Shown: positions 36,911 to 45,608, counted from the first letter of the stretch. The stretch is 64,000 nt of DNA from Duganella guangzhouensis (GCF_009674535.1 NZ_WKJK01000001.1:124001-188000); one strand, 5' to 3'. Numbers and translations are program-made. Notes: generated from the sequence alone by a model not told the origin.

Positions 36911-39900
36911 TCAGAACGTATATTGCGCCTGGATGGTGTAGCGCGGACCGGAGGAGAACCAGGCGCGGCCCATTTCACCGATATGCTGTTGCATCACTTG
37001 CCGCGAAATGGCGTTGGTGATGTTCTGCGCCTCCAGGCCGATCCTGAACTTGGGCGTGACGCTGTAGAAGATCGAACCATCCAGCTGGCCGTACGCCAGC
37101 TGCCACAGCGGCAGGCCCCAGGCCTGATTGGTCACGCCGTAGGTGGCGCTGTCGGGATTGGTGTCGGTGCCGTCGGTGCCGCGCGTGCCCCAGTTGTTCA
37201 CGCCGGCCAGATACTTCGAGCGCCAGTTATAGGCGAGCCGGGCCGAGACCGGACCACGGTCGTACATCACGGCGAAGTTGATGGTACGGCGCGACAGGCC
37301 GGTCAACGGCAGGTTGCCGAAGCTGCGGCCATCGGTGTCGCAGCCATTGATCGCCAGGTTGAAGTTGGTGGCGCCGTCGCCGCCGCTGCAATAGGCGCTG
37401 TAGACCATGTCTTTCAGCTTGCGCTGGCTGTCGACGAAGGTCAGGCTGGCCTGCACGCCTATGCCCTTCAGCAGATCGGGCAGATTGTCGAAATACTGCT
37501 GATAGGCGACCTCGAAGCCGCGCGCATAGCCGTTGGCGCCGTTGACCGGGCCGGTGACCTGGAAGTTGACCATCTTGCCGTTGACGTCGGGAACCTGATA
37601 GATGAACATTTCGTCGACCACGATGTCCTTCAGTTTTTTGTAGAACAGCGCCGCCGTCAGCGAGCCGGATTTGGCGAAATACCACTCGGCGGACAGGTCC
37701 AGCGAACGGGCGGTGGTCGGCCGCAGATTGGGGTTGCCGGCCGAGCCGCCGGTATGCTCGACGTTGCTGACGGTGACGGTATTGGTGTCTTCATCGGTCA
37801 CGGTGCGGAAGCCCTGGCCCAGCGTGGTGTACGCCTGCAACTGGGAGAAATCGGGACGCGACATCGACGAGCCGAACGCGGCGCGGAACTGTAGTTCCTC
37901 GCTGACCTTCAGGCGCAGATTCAAGGTCGGCAGGAAATTGTGGTAGGAGTTTTTGAAGTCCTGCGCGGTGGCGAAGTTGGGGATGTCGGGAATCAGATCC
38001 GCACCCACCACGTTGCGATCGGCCGGGAAGGTGGGGATGGTGCGCGAGAAAATGGTGTAGCCGTGCGCGGTCGAATTGGTCTTCACATAGCGCAGACCGA
38101 TGTTGCCATCGATCGGGTATTTCAGCTTGTCCCAGCCAAAGCGCAGCTGGGCATATAGCGCCTTGGTTTTTTCCGACTGGCGGTTGTCGCCGGCCGGATC
38201 GGTGCCGTAGGCCGCCGGTTGCCACGCCGCAGGGCAATCGCCCCAGCCGACCGCCGCGCGCATCTCCGCGCACAACTGGTCGTGGTAGCTGTGCAGCGTG
38301 GCGTAGGCGCCGGGATAGTCGGTCACCAGGCTGGCGTTCGGGTAAATCGCCGCCGGCACCGAGACGCTGCCGCCGAAGAAATTGGGGATGCCGGACAGCG
38401 TGGTTTGCTGGCCGAGCGCAAAGTTGGGATCGCCCAGCGACGCCAGCCGCTGCACCCGCCAGCCCAGCATCCACGCCGGCGTGACCGCTTGCCAGTTGTA
38501 GCTCGGCACGCTGTTTTGATTCAGCGAATCGCGCTCGGTCAGGCGTACGCCAAAGCGCACATCGCGCAGCACGTCGCTGTCGAAATCATGCTTGAAATCG
38601 AGCCGGGCGGCCTTGCTGTCCGCGTGCGAATTGTCGCGGTGCTCCATGGTGTGATCCCAGTAGTAGTTGTTGGCATCGGCCAGGTAGGCGGTATCGGCGG
38701 CGTCGAAGATGATGCTGGGATATTTGCCGGTCAAATCCAGCCGCTGCTTGGGCAGATTGATGGCCGCCGCCACCTCCGAGTCGAAGCCTTCGGTCTTGGC
38801 GCGCACGCGCTGCAGATCGCCACGCACGGTCCAGTCCGGGGCCAGACGCCATTCGGCGTTCAGGGCGACATCGGTGGTCGACGAGTTGCGCTCGGAGGCG
38901 CGGCGCGCGGCGACGAAGGGTGTGCCGCGGCCGTCGGGCATGGTCAGGGTGCCGCTCAACAGCGCGCCGCTGTCGGACCAGGTGGCGTCGCTCACCTCCA
39001 TGTCATACGGCGAGTTGCCGACGCCGGTGAAACGTTCCGACCAGGTTTCCTTGTAGCGCGATTTGAAGAACGTCAGCGCGGTGGTCAGTTCGCGCACCGG
39101 GCGCCATTGCAGGGCGCCATACGCGCCTTTGCGGTCGCGCTCCCAGTTCATCGAACGCCACTGGGCGCCGCGCGGCACCCACACGGTTTTGCCTTCGACC
39201 AGATCGGTGCGCGGGAAGTAGGCGTCGACAAACATCTCATCGGTGCGCGTGTGGCTTTGCGATGCCGCCAGATCGATCAGGGCGCCAATCTCGCCCAGCG
39301 GCGTTTTCCAGCGGTCCGACAGCAACAGCGAACTGGAGGGCGTGGCCTTGCCCTCGCGCTGCGTGGAGTACGAGCTTTGATAGGTGGCCGAACCCTTGAA
39401 GCCCTTGTAGTCGAACGGCATCGCGGTGCGCAGATTGACCAGGCCGCTGATGCCGCCCTCGATCTGTTCCGCCGAGGGATTTTTGTAGACGTCGACACCA
39501 GCCATCAGCTCGGGCGGCACATCGGCAAAGCTGAGCGAGCGGCCGCCGTTGGCGGAGAAGGACTCGCGGCCATTCAGCTCCGAACGCACATAGCTCAAGC
39601 CGCGAATCGCGATGCCCGAGCCTTCCACCGCGTAGTGCTGCGGATCGCCTTGCATGCTGCGGTCCATGGTCACGCCCACCACGCGGCTCAGCACTTCGGT
39701 GATGGAGCGGTCGGGAAGCTTTCCAATGTCCTCCGCAACAACCGAGTCGACGATCTCGTCGGCGTTCTGCTTGAGTTTTTGCGCGGATTGCAGGGCGGAG
39801 CGCTGGCCGGACACGACCACCACTTTTTCTTCCGGTACGGGTTCTTCCTGGGCCCACGCCTGAGTGACGAGCGTGGCTATCCCGGCGGCGATCGCCGTCT

Positions 39901-39916
39901 TTTTGAGGTTTTGCAT
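36911..39916 (-). CDS. TonB-dependent receptor for oligosaccharide uptake
   Basis: 1001 residues. Signal peptide to AWAQ (about 23), a TonB-box-like VVVVSGQRSAL, then the plug domain (about 55-170, with LPDRSITEVLSRVVGVTMDR and GSGIAIRGLSYVRSELNGRE) and a 22-strand barrel ending in GPRYTIQAQYTF with the terminal Phe needed for outer-membrane insertion. The plug fits the Caulobacter-type carbohydrate receptors. Placed upstream of GH43/GH51/GH43, it is probably the importer for xylo- or arabinoxylo-oligosaccharides. No SusD homologue, as normal for Proteobacteria. GGAG precedes the ATG. Confidence 0.93.
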   Translation of the reverse strand: MQNLKKTAIAAGIATLVTQAWAQEEPVPEEKVVVVSGQRSALQSAQKLKQNADEIVDSVVAEDIGKLPDRSITEVLSRVVGVTMDRSMQGDPQHYAVEGSGIAIRGLSYVRSELNGRESFSANGGRSLSFADVPPELMAGVDVYKNPSAEQIEGGISGLVNLRTAMPFDYKGFKGSATYQSSYSTQREGKATPSSSLLLSDRWKTPLGEIGALIDLAASQSHTRTDEMFVDAYFPRTDLVEGKTVWVPRGAQWRSMNWERDRKGAYGALQWRPVRELTTALTFFKSRYKETWSERFTGVGNSPYDMEVSDATWSDSGALLSGTLTMPDGRGTPFVAARRASERNSSTTDVALNAEWRLAPDWTVRGDLQRVRAKTEGFDSEVAAAINLPKQRLDLTGKYPSIIFDAADTAYLADANNYYWDHTMEHRDNSHADSKAARLDFKHDFDSDVLRDVRFGVRLTERDSLNQNSVPSYNWQAVTPAWMLGWRVQRLASLGDPNFALGQQTTLSGIPNFFGGSVSVPAAIYPNASLVTDYPGAYATLHSYHDQLCAEMRAAVGWGDCPAAWQPAAYGTDPAGDNRQSEKTKALYAQLRFGWDKLKYPIDGNIGLRYVKTNSTAHGYTIFSRTIPTFPADRNVVGADLIPDIPNFATAQDFKNSYHNFLPTLNLRLKVSEELQFRAAFGSSMSRPDFSQLQAYTTLGQGFRTVTDEDTNTVTVSNVEHTGGSAGNPNLRPTTARSLDLSAEWYFAKSGSLTAALFYKKLKDIVVDEMFIYQVPDVNGKMVNFQVTGPVNGANGYARGFEVAYQQYFDNLPDLLKGIGVQASLTFVDSQRKLKDMVYSAYCSGGDGATNFNLAINGCDTDGRSFGNLPLTGLSRRTINFAVMYDRGPVSARLAYNWRSKYLAGVNNWGTRGTDGTDTNPDSATYGVTNQAWGLPLWQLAYGQLDGSIFYSVTPKFRIGLEAQNITNAISRQVMQQHIGEMGRAWFSSGPRYTIQAQYTF

Positions 39917-39988
39917 GTTGTCTCCGTTATCGTCTTATGGGCATGGGCGTTAGCGCCTCTTAGCCATGTTGAACATCAAATGTGCCGA

Positions 39989-40002
39989 TGTTTGCGCAAA
40001 CA
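39989..40002. promoter_or_regulatory. LacI-type operator candidate upstream of the receptor
   Basis: TGTTTGCGCAAACA, identical to the site at 26624-26637, located 73 bp before the receptor start codon. Confidence 0.6.
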
Positions 40003-40231
40003 TAAAACGGAACGGGAACCTCGCTCCAATAACTTTTTTAGCGGGACTGATATCTTAAATAATATCTCGACAAATAGAAACGGCGTCTTCTTCGTGTTAA
40101 AAACGCCATATTTTCCATAGTATGAAAACGCTTGCAAGAATTCGCGGCTCAAGAGCAAGTTGAAACGCTCGCGAGGGACGAAAAAAGTCCTGCTGGTTGC
40201 AAAAAAACTACGCGGAGAAATTTATTGTGTA

Positions 40232-40278
40232 AAAATGTTATACCAAATGAGATTAAATATTATTTGGTATAACATTTT
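40232..40278. terminator. AT-rich 17-bp perfect inverted repeat after the Crp/Fnr-type gene
   Basis: Bases 40232-40248 pair exactly with 40262-40278 around a 13-nt loop. On the minus strand it lies 20 bp past the regulator stop and ends in ATTTTTAC, so it can act as an intrinsic terminator; its low GC content also fits a protein-binding site. Confidence 0.6.
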
Positions 40279-40297
40279 ATCTTGGCGTCGAGCGCCG

Positions 40298-41011
40298 TCA
40301 GCCTTGGGCCAGTCGCCGTAGCGTCGCGGCGTCGTGCACCTCGACCACGCCGTAGCTGACGCGCAGCCAGCCGTCGGCTTCCCACTGCTTCAGCAGGCGG
40401 TTGACGCTTTGCCGCGACACGCCCAGATGGCAGGCCAGTTCGGTTTGCACGATGGGCACATGCAGCCATTCGGCGTCGGCCGGTACGTCGCCGGCCATGG
40501 TCAGCAGCCATTTTGCCAGCCGCGTGTCGAGCGGCAGGGTGGCAAGTTCCTCGGCCCATTGCATCAGCATGCGTACCCTGGAGCCGAGCACCCTGGCCAG
40601 TGCCATCAGCAGTTCCGGATGGCTTGCGGTCAGCTCCCGCACGGTCGCGAACGGCACCACCGCCACCACGCAATCGGCTTGCGTGGTGGCGTCGCACGGA
40701 TTCGGTGTGTCGTCGAGGAATGCCAGTTCGCCGAACCACTGGCCGGCCGGCAGCCGCCCGAATGCGAACGCCCGCCCGCCAGGACTGGTGGTGGAAAAGC
40801 TGACCTCGCCCTCCAGCAGCCCGTACAAGCCGGCGGCGGCCTGGTTGCGGCGAAACAAAACCGTGCCTTTTTCGACTTTTTTGATGTGTGCATGGGCACG
40901 CAGCAGGGCGTCGATGTGGGGCGGCAGCGTCGCCAATTCCGTCACTCTTTCGCTTCCAAAATTCAACAGCGTGGTGTTGTTATTCATGGGTGAATTGCCA
41001 AGATGTGACAT
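40298..41011 (-). CDS. Crp/Fnr family transcriptional regulator
   Basis: 237 residues (or 229 if it starts at ATG 40987, MNNNTTLL). Cyclic-nucleotide-binding fold at about 35-150 (VEKGTVLFRRNQAAAGLYGLLEGEVSF, AGQWFGELAFLDD) and a C-terminal winged helix at about 165-230 (QTELACHLGVSRQSVNRLLKQWE). No N-terminal cysteines for an iron-sulfur cluster, so not a classical Fnr. The effector is unknown. It lies upstream of the receptor in the same direction but is separated by a 381-bp region with a terminator; whether it controls the sugar locus is open. Confidence 0.88.
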   Translation of the reverse strand: MSHLGNSPMNNNTTLLNFGSERVTELATLPPHIDALLRAHAHIKKVEKGTVLFRRNQAAAGLYGLLEGEVSFSTTSPGGRAFAFGRLPAGQWFGELAFLDDTPNPCDATTQADCVVAVVPFATVRELTASHPELLMALARVLGSRVRMLMQWAEELATLPLDTRLAKWLLTMAGDVPADAEWLHVPIVQTELACHLGVSRQSVNRLLKQWEADGWLRVSYGVVEVHDAATLRRLAQG

Positions 41012-41093
41012 ATGGAAAACAAATTCTACATGAAAATTATGCTAACTATTTCGCTATAGAAACGTTGTACAGTCTAATTTTCGTGGGGAAACC

Positions 41094-41345
41094 ATGTACC
41101 GAGAATGGATCAGTCTGTGCTGTGCGACCGTCTTCGTGTTGCTGCTGGTGGCTTGCCTTGGCATAGGCGGCGGGGCATCGGCGGCTGCGGCGAGCCGGGT
41201 GGGGCGTGGCGGCGCCACTGGCGGTGCGGTCGCCACGGATTCGGATCAGGCGGTGCTGGTTGACGGCGGCGACCACCCGCTGGCCGCCGGCCTTGCCGAT
41301 GCCGGCATGGATGCGCCGCCCATCCCTCAGGCGATGGCGGGGTAG
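41094..41345 (+). CDS. Possible small membrane or exported protein
   Basis: 83 codons. The N-terminus ISLCCATVFVLLLVACLG looks like a signal or membrane helix (about 6-24), followed by a Gly/Ala-rich, low-complexity tail. GTGGGGAAACC precedes the ATG, giving a weak site. Its last 19 bp overlap the 3' end of the TetR gene on the other strand. No family recognised. It may be a real small protein or a chance frame in GC-rich DNA. Confidence 0.35.
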   Translation: MYREWISLCCATVFVLLLVACLGIGGGASAAAASRVGRGGATGGAVATDSDQAVLVDGGDHPLAAGLADAGMDAPPIPQAMAG

Positions 41346-41899
41346 CCGGCGATCACGCGTTTGAGCGTGTCGAACTGCAGATCCATGCGTTGCCGCTGCC
41401 GCTCATCATTCTGCATCACTACCTGAAACACGATGCCGTCAATCGCTGCGGTGATGAATTCCACCAGGCTGTCATCGTGAGCAATGTTCAGATCCGTCAG
41501 CATGTCGCGCACCAGTTCGCGGTAGGACTCCTGGTGCCGCTCGACCAGGATGGCCAGCGATGGCCGCAGGCGGGCCGCCGCAAACAACTCCACCTGGAAT
41601 ATTTGTAGCGCCGGTTCGGCCCGCGTGAAGCTGACCACCACATCAATAAAATCCGACAGCGAATGAATCGCGCGTGAATAGCGCGTGGATTGTTCCAGGC
41701 AGTATTCCAGCGCCTCGTCCAGCACTTGGTCGATGGCGCTGAAATGGTGTTGCAGGGCGCCGGCGGTCATGTTGGCCTCCGCCGCCAGCGAGCGATAAGT
41801 CAGTTTGACCAGACCCTCGCGCGCCACCAGCCGAATGGCTGCTTCTATCAGGGCTTGCCTGCCTTCGCCGTATTCCGGCTTTCCACTTTTACTCCGCAC
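41327..41899 (-). CDS. TetR family transcriptional regulator
   Basis: About 190 residues from a GTG at 41899, chosen because GGAGG lies 8 bp before it; GTG at 41908 is the alternative. The open frame continues to 42094 but that extension has no family resemblance and would cover the divergent promoter. Helix-turn-helix at about 8-55 (ALIEAAIRLVAREGLVKLTYRSLAAEANMTAGALQHHF in parts), then a helical ligand-binding domain. Divergent from the YciI-amine oxidase operon, so it is the likely local repressor; the ligand may be an amine or its oxidation product. Confidence 0.85.
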   Translation of the reverse strand: MRSKSGKPEYGEGRQALIEAAIRLVAREGLVKLTYRSLAAEANMTAGALQHHFSAIDQVLDEALEYCLEQSTRYSRAIHSLSDFIDVVVSFTRAEPALQIFQVELFAAARLRPSLAILVERHQESYRELVRDMLTDLNIAHDDSLVEFITAAIDGIVFQVVMQNDERQRQRMDLQFDTLKRVIAGYPAIA

Positions 41900-42127
41900 G
41901 TGCACCACCTCCGCATTAATTCCTCCGGATTGTAAGGCCTTTCCCCGCCCGCCGCAGCAGTTGTCGACTTGCCCCAAAGCGTGGCGCCGATCTGGTGCGT
42001 GGCGGTGTCGCGCTGGTGCGCCTGCGACGGCCGCCAGCACCGGCTGGCGGGAAAAATCAAAGAAATCAAGGTAGTAGGGTAGTTGCCTATTCATGGCACA
42101 GAGGTTGCTTTATAAAAAACGTCAAAC

Positions 42128-42141
42128 AATACATTTGTATT
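42128..42141. promoter_or_regulatory. Candidate TetR operator in the divergent promoter region
   Basis: Perfect 14-bp palindrome AATACATTTGTATT, 39 bp before the start codon of the YciI-like gene, in an AT-rich patch of the 281-bp gap. Position and symmetry suit repression of the amine operon. Confidence 0.45.
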
Positions 42142-42180
42142 TTTATGACGAGAGTAACTTTCTTAGCCAGGAGATCTGTA

Positions 42181-42459
42181 ATGCCTACCACCAAGTACGT
42201 CCTGTTCTATAAGCCTGATCCAGCCGCGTTTCCAAAAGCTGGCGCGCTGTTCCCATCCCATGTCGCCCACTTCAGCGCCTTCCGCGAGCAAGGCCGGTTG
42301 ATTTCCTTTGGCGCCTTCGCCGACCTGGTCGGCCATGGCTCGATGGGCATCTTCCCCTCCAAAGCCGATGCCGAGGAGTTCGTCAAAAACGATCCGTTCG
42401 TCAAGGAGGGCATCGTCGCCACCCACGAAATCCGCGAGTGGACCGACTCCGTCGGTTAA
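42181..42459 (+). CDS. YciI family protein
   Basis: 92 residues, ferredoxin-like YCII fold (MPTTKYVLFYKPDP, HVAHFSAFREQGRLISFGAF, DPFVKEGIVATHEIREW). The conserved His-Asp type pair of the family is visible in SHVAHFSAF and KNDPFV. Members are small dehalogenase- or muconolactone-isomerase-like enzymes, often accessory in aromatic degradation. ATG 42181 has CAGGAG 7 bp upstream. First gene of an eight-gene plus-strand cluster; its role here is unknown. Confidence 0.85.
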   Translation: MPTTKYVLFYKPDPAAFPKAGALFPSHVAHFSAFREQGRLISFGAFADLVGHGSMGIFPSKADAEEFVKNDPFVKEGIVATHEIREWTDSVG

Positions 42460-42534
42460 GCGGCGCCAGTGAAGCACCTCGTGGCGCCCGCGCCACGAGC
42501 ATCAAAGAGCATGACTGAATAAACAGAGGAAAAC

Positions 42535-44505
42535 ATGAATTCGAACCTGACCCCGCAACACCCGCTGGACGCGCTCACCGCAAGCGAAATCGACAGCTTC
42601 CGCGAGATCGTCGCCCAAGCCGGCCTGGCCGGCGAAACCAGCCGCTTCGGTTATGTGATGTTGCGTGAGCCCGAGAAGGCGGCGGTCCTCAAATTCCAGG
42701 CCGGCGAGCGCTTCGCGCGTGAGGTGTCGGCCGTGGTGTACGACCCGCTCACCCGCAAGCTGCGCTATGTCAGCGCCGACGTGCGTACCGGGGAGATCAT
42801 TGAGACGCGCGAGATCGACCAACTGAAGGAAGGCACGGCGCCATTCATGCTGGAGGAAGTGCTGGACTCCGGCCCGATCGCCATGGAGGACCCGGTCTTC
42901 CAGCAGGCGCTGATCGCCCACGGCGTGACCGATTTCGCGCGGGTGCGCCTGATCCCGCTGGCCGGCGGCCGCTTCAATTATCCGGACGAGGAGGGCATAC
43001 GCGTGGCGCGCGTGGTGCCGTATCTGGCGCCCGACGACAACTTCGGCACCATGGCCGGTTTCTGGGGCCATCCGATCGAAGGTGTGCGGGCCGATATCGA
43101 CCTGACCAACCGCAAGGTGCTGCGCGTGATCGACACCGGCGCCTACCCGATCCCCGAGGAATCGGGCGAGATCCACACGCCGGAATCGCTGCCGGCGCCG
43201 CGCACCGGGCTCAAACCCATCGTCATCACCCAGCCCGAGGGCGTCAGCTTCACGCTGGATGGCAATGAGATGAGCTGGCAGAACTGGAAGTTCCGCATCG
43301 GTTACAACGCCCGCGAAGGACTGACCATTCACCAGGTGTCGTTCGCGGACCAGGGCAAGCAGCGTCCCATCCTGTACCGCGCCTCGGTGGCGGAGATGGT
43401 GGTCAACTACAGCGACATGTCGCCCACCCGTGGCTGGATCAATTACTTCGACGCTGGCGAATACCAGTTCGGCCGCTTCGCCAATTCGCTCAAGCTGGGC
43501 TGCGATTGTCTGGGCGAGATTGTCTACAAGGACGTGGTATTCGCCGACGACATGGGCCACCCGGTGGTGGTCCCGAACGGCATCTGCATCCATGAGGAAG
43601 ACTACGGCGTGCTGTGGAAGCACACCGATCCCTTCGACCATAGCCACAGCGAAGTGCGGCGCCAGCGCCGCCTGGTGGTGTCGTGCTTCCTGACGGCCGG
43701 TAACTACGACTACGGCTTCTACTGGCACTTCTACCTGGACGGCAAGATCGAGGTTGAAGTCAAGGCCAACGGCCTGGTGGTGACGGCCGGCACGCGGCCC
43801 GGCGATCCGCATCCGGCGCCGATGATCGCGCCCAATCTGGCCGCCACCACCCACCAGCATTTGTTCAACCTGCGGCTGGACATGAGCGTGGACGGCGTGC
43901 GCAACTCGGTCGATGAGATCGAAGCCGCGCCGGTCGCCATGGACCGCACCCAGCCGATCTGGGGCGGGGTGTTCGACCGCAAGATCACGCGCCTGAAAAC
44001 CGAGGGCGAGGCCCAGCGCCTGAGCGCCGCCGAAAAGGGCAGGGTGTGGAAGATCTCCAGCAACGAGACCACCAACCGTCTGGGCCAGGCGCCCGGTTAT
44101 GTGATTCACAGCGCCGCCAGTCCGCTGCTGCTGGCTGATCCGGACGCGCTGATCACGCAGCGCGCCAAGTTCGCCACCAAGAGCTTGTGGGTCACCAAGT
44201 ACCGCCGCGACGAGAACTGGCCGGCCGGCTATCTGGTCAACCAGAGTCCCGGCGGCACTGGTCTGCCGCAGTACGCGGCGCGCAATGAATCGGTGGAGAA
44301 CGAGGACATCGTGGTCTGGCACACCTTCGGCCTGACCCACTTCCCGCGCTCCGAAGACTGGCCGGTGATGCCGTGCGATTACGCCAAGGTGGCGCTGCTG
44401 CCGTATGGCTTCTTCGAGCGCAATCCGACGCTGGACGTGCCGGCCAACAAGCCGGCCCAGTGCGCCACGGGCGAGAAGAAAAGCTGCGGCCATAACGACA
44501 TGTAA
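42535..44505 (+). CDS. Copper-containing primary amine oxidase
   Basis: 656 residues. Oxidises a primary amine to the aldehyde, ammonia and hydrogen peroxide. The TPQ precursor tyrosine is in TAGNYDYGFYW (about Tyr391), the catalytic base Asp in WINYFDAGEYQFG (about 306), copper ligands in TTHQHLFNLRLD (HxH, about 439-441) and a third His in TFGLTHFPRSEDWP (about 603). No signal peptide, so cytoplasmic, like the Arthrobacter enzymes and unlike periplasmic E. coli TynA. The C-terminal tail is Cys/His rich (CATGEKKSCGHNDM). Substrate not readable; aromatic or short aliphatic amines are possible. Confidence 0.95.
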   Translation: MNSNLTPQHPLDALTASEIDSFREIVAQAGLAGETSRFGYVMLREPEKAAVLKFQAGERFAREVSAVVYDPLTRKLRYVSADVRTGEIIETREIDQLKEGTAPFMLEEVLDSGPIAMEDPVFQQALIAHGVTDFARVRLIPLAGGRFNYPDEEGIRVARVVPYLAPDDNFGTMAGFWGHPIEGVRADIDLTNRKVLRVIDTGAYPIPEESGEIHTPESLPAPRTGLKPIVITQPEGVSFTLDGNEMSWQNWKFRIGYNAREGLTIHQVSFADQGKQRPILYRASVAEMVVNYSDMSPTRGWINYFDAGEYQFGRFANSLKLGCDCLGEIVYKDVVFADDMGHPVVVPNGICIHEEDYGVLWKHTDPFDHSHSEVRRQRRLVVSCFLTAGNYDYGFYWHFYLDGKIEVEVKANGLVVTAGTRPGDPHPAPMIAPNLAATTHQHLFNLRLDMSVDGVRNSVDEIEAAPVAMDRTQPIWGGVFDRKITRLKTEGEAQRLSAAEKGRVWKISSNETTNRLGQAPGYVIHSAASPLLLADPDALITQRAKFATKSLWVTKYRRDENWPAGYLVNQSPGGTGLPQYAARNESVENEDIVVWHTFGLTHFPRSEDWPVMPCDYAKVALLPYGFFERNPTLDVPANKPAQCATGEKKSCGHNDM

Positions 44506-44557
44506 CCGGTCAGGCGCGCCGCCGCCGGCGCGCCTGGCATCAACAGGAGTAAATGCA

Positions 44558-45061
44558 ATGACTATCGTACCCAACCTCTCCGACGAAGCCGCGCTACGCC
44601 AGGCTTTCGCGCATTTCCCGGCCGGCCTGGCCGCGCTGGCCGCGCAGGTGGATGGCGCCGACCAGGTGCTGCTGGTGGCCAGCTTCAGTGTCGGCATCTC
44701 GCTGTCGCCGCCGCTGGTCTCGTTCGCGGTGCAGCGCAGTTCCTCGACCTGGCCGCTGCTGCGCCAGGCGCCGGTGATCGGCGTCTCCATCCTGGCCAGC
44801 GGCCAGGATCATCTGTGCCGTCAGCTGTCCAGCAAGGACAAGAGCGTGCGCTGGGCCGGGGTGGACATCGAGCGCGGCGACACCGGTTCGGTGCTGATTG
44901 GCCACGCCGCACTGACCTTCGAATGCGCCATCCACGCCGAGTATCCGGCGGGCGACCACGAGGTGGTACTGATGGAGGTGAAATCCTTCCGCGCCACCAC
45001 CGAGCAGGAACCGCTGGTGTTCCACGGTTCGCGCTTCCGCTCATTGGAGGCGATGGCATGA
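44558..45061 (+). CDS. Flavin reductase family protein
   Basis: 167 residues, FMN-binding split barrel of the HpaC/DszD type (LRQAFAHFPAGLAALAAQ, SFSVGISLSPPLVSFAVQRSS, VIGVSILASGQDHLCRQ, EPLVFHGSRFRSL). It supplies reduced flavin to a partner monooxygenase; the LLM-class gene at 48587 in the same cluster is the obvious partner. CAGGAG precedes the ATG. The ATGA overlap at 45058 couples it to the next gene. Confidence 0.9.
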   Translation: MTIVPNLSDEAALRQAFAHFPAGLAALAAQVDGADQVLLVASFSVGISLSPPLVSFAVQRSSSTWPLLRQAPVIGVSILASGQDHLCRQLSSKDKSVRWAGVDIERGDTGSVLIGHAALTFECAIHAEYPAGDHEVVLMEVKSFRATTEQEPLVFHGSRFRSLEAMA

Positions 45062-45591
45062 GCAGCGTGGCCGCGCCCCTGATGCTGCTGGCCATGCTGT
45101 GCGCGGCCGGCTGCGCGCTGCTGGACAAGTGCCGCACACCGGCCAGCCTGGTGTGCGCGGCCACGATGGTGCTGGGCATGGCCGACGCCTTTTACACGCA
45201 CTTGCTGCCGGTCGCCATGCTGGCCGCGTTGATGGCCACCAGCGGACTGTGGGCCAGTTTGGCCGGATGGCCGCGCGCCGCCGCCGCGTCCGCGCTGCTG
45301 CTCCGCGCCCACCGTGCCGCCAGCGCGGTGGTGATGGCTTGGCTGCTGCTGCGCCACACCGAAGCGATGGCGCTGTCATCCGCTCTGGAAGACCTTTGCA
45401 CCACGCGTGGGTCCGGGACGGCCGCGCCATCGTTCGCCGCCGTCATTGCGCTGGCGCTGTTGGGCGCCGGACTGGCGCTGACGGCGACGCAGCTGCGCGG
45501 CCAGCCGGAGCACCGGCGCGCACTGGCGCATAGCGCGGCGGCGTTGGAGCCGATGTTGATGGGACTGTCGCTGGTTCTGATGGCCATTTGA
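45058..45591 (+). CDS. Small integral membrane protein of the amine cluster
   Basis: 177 residues, Ala/Leu-rich, with five or six predicted membrane helices (about 4-20, 33-52, 54-70, 85-100, 123-142 and 155-175). No recognised family. A His and Asp/Glu-containing pattern (DAFYTHLLP, LLRHTEAMALSSALEDLC) could bind metal, which is only a suggestion. It overlaps the flavin reductase (ATGA) and is followed 17 bp later by the MFS gene, so it belongs to the same operon. Confidence 0.75.
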   Translation: MSSVAAPLMLLAMLCAAGCALLDKCRTPASLVCAATMVLGMADAFYTHLLPVAMLAALMATSGLWASLAGWPRAAAASALLLRAHRAASAVVMAWLLLRHTEAMALSSALEDLCTTRGSGTAAPSFAAVIALALLGAGLALTATQLRGQPEHRRALAHSAAALEPMLMGLSLVLMAI

Positions 45592-45608
45592 GAAAAACAG
45601 GAGAGTTT

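Larger units (their letters stand above)
39917..40297. other. Long regulatory region upstream of the TonB-dependent receptor
   Basis: 381 bp without a gene, markedly A+T-rich compared with its surroundings. It holds the TGTTTGCGCAAACA palindrome (39989-40002), a further imperfect LacI-like site TGAAAACGCTTGCA (about 40122-40135), and a 17-bp inverted repeat (40232-40278). Catabolite-type control of the receptor is the simplest reading. Confidence 0.65.

Noticed and set aside
40122..40135. TGAAAACGCTTGCA as a second LacI-type operator
   Set aside because: Only five of seven half-site positions are symmetric and it differs from the shared 14-mer; mentioned only within the region entry.
41900..42094. 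N-terminal 65 codons of the TetR open frame
   Set aside because: Not TetR-like, would push the helix-turn-helix far from the N-terminus, and covers the divergent promoter region.
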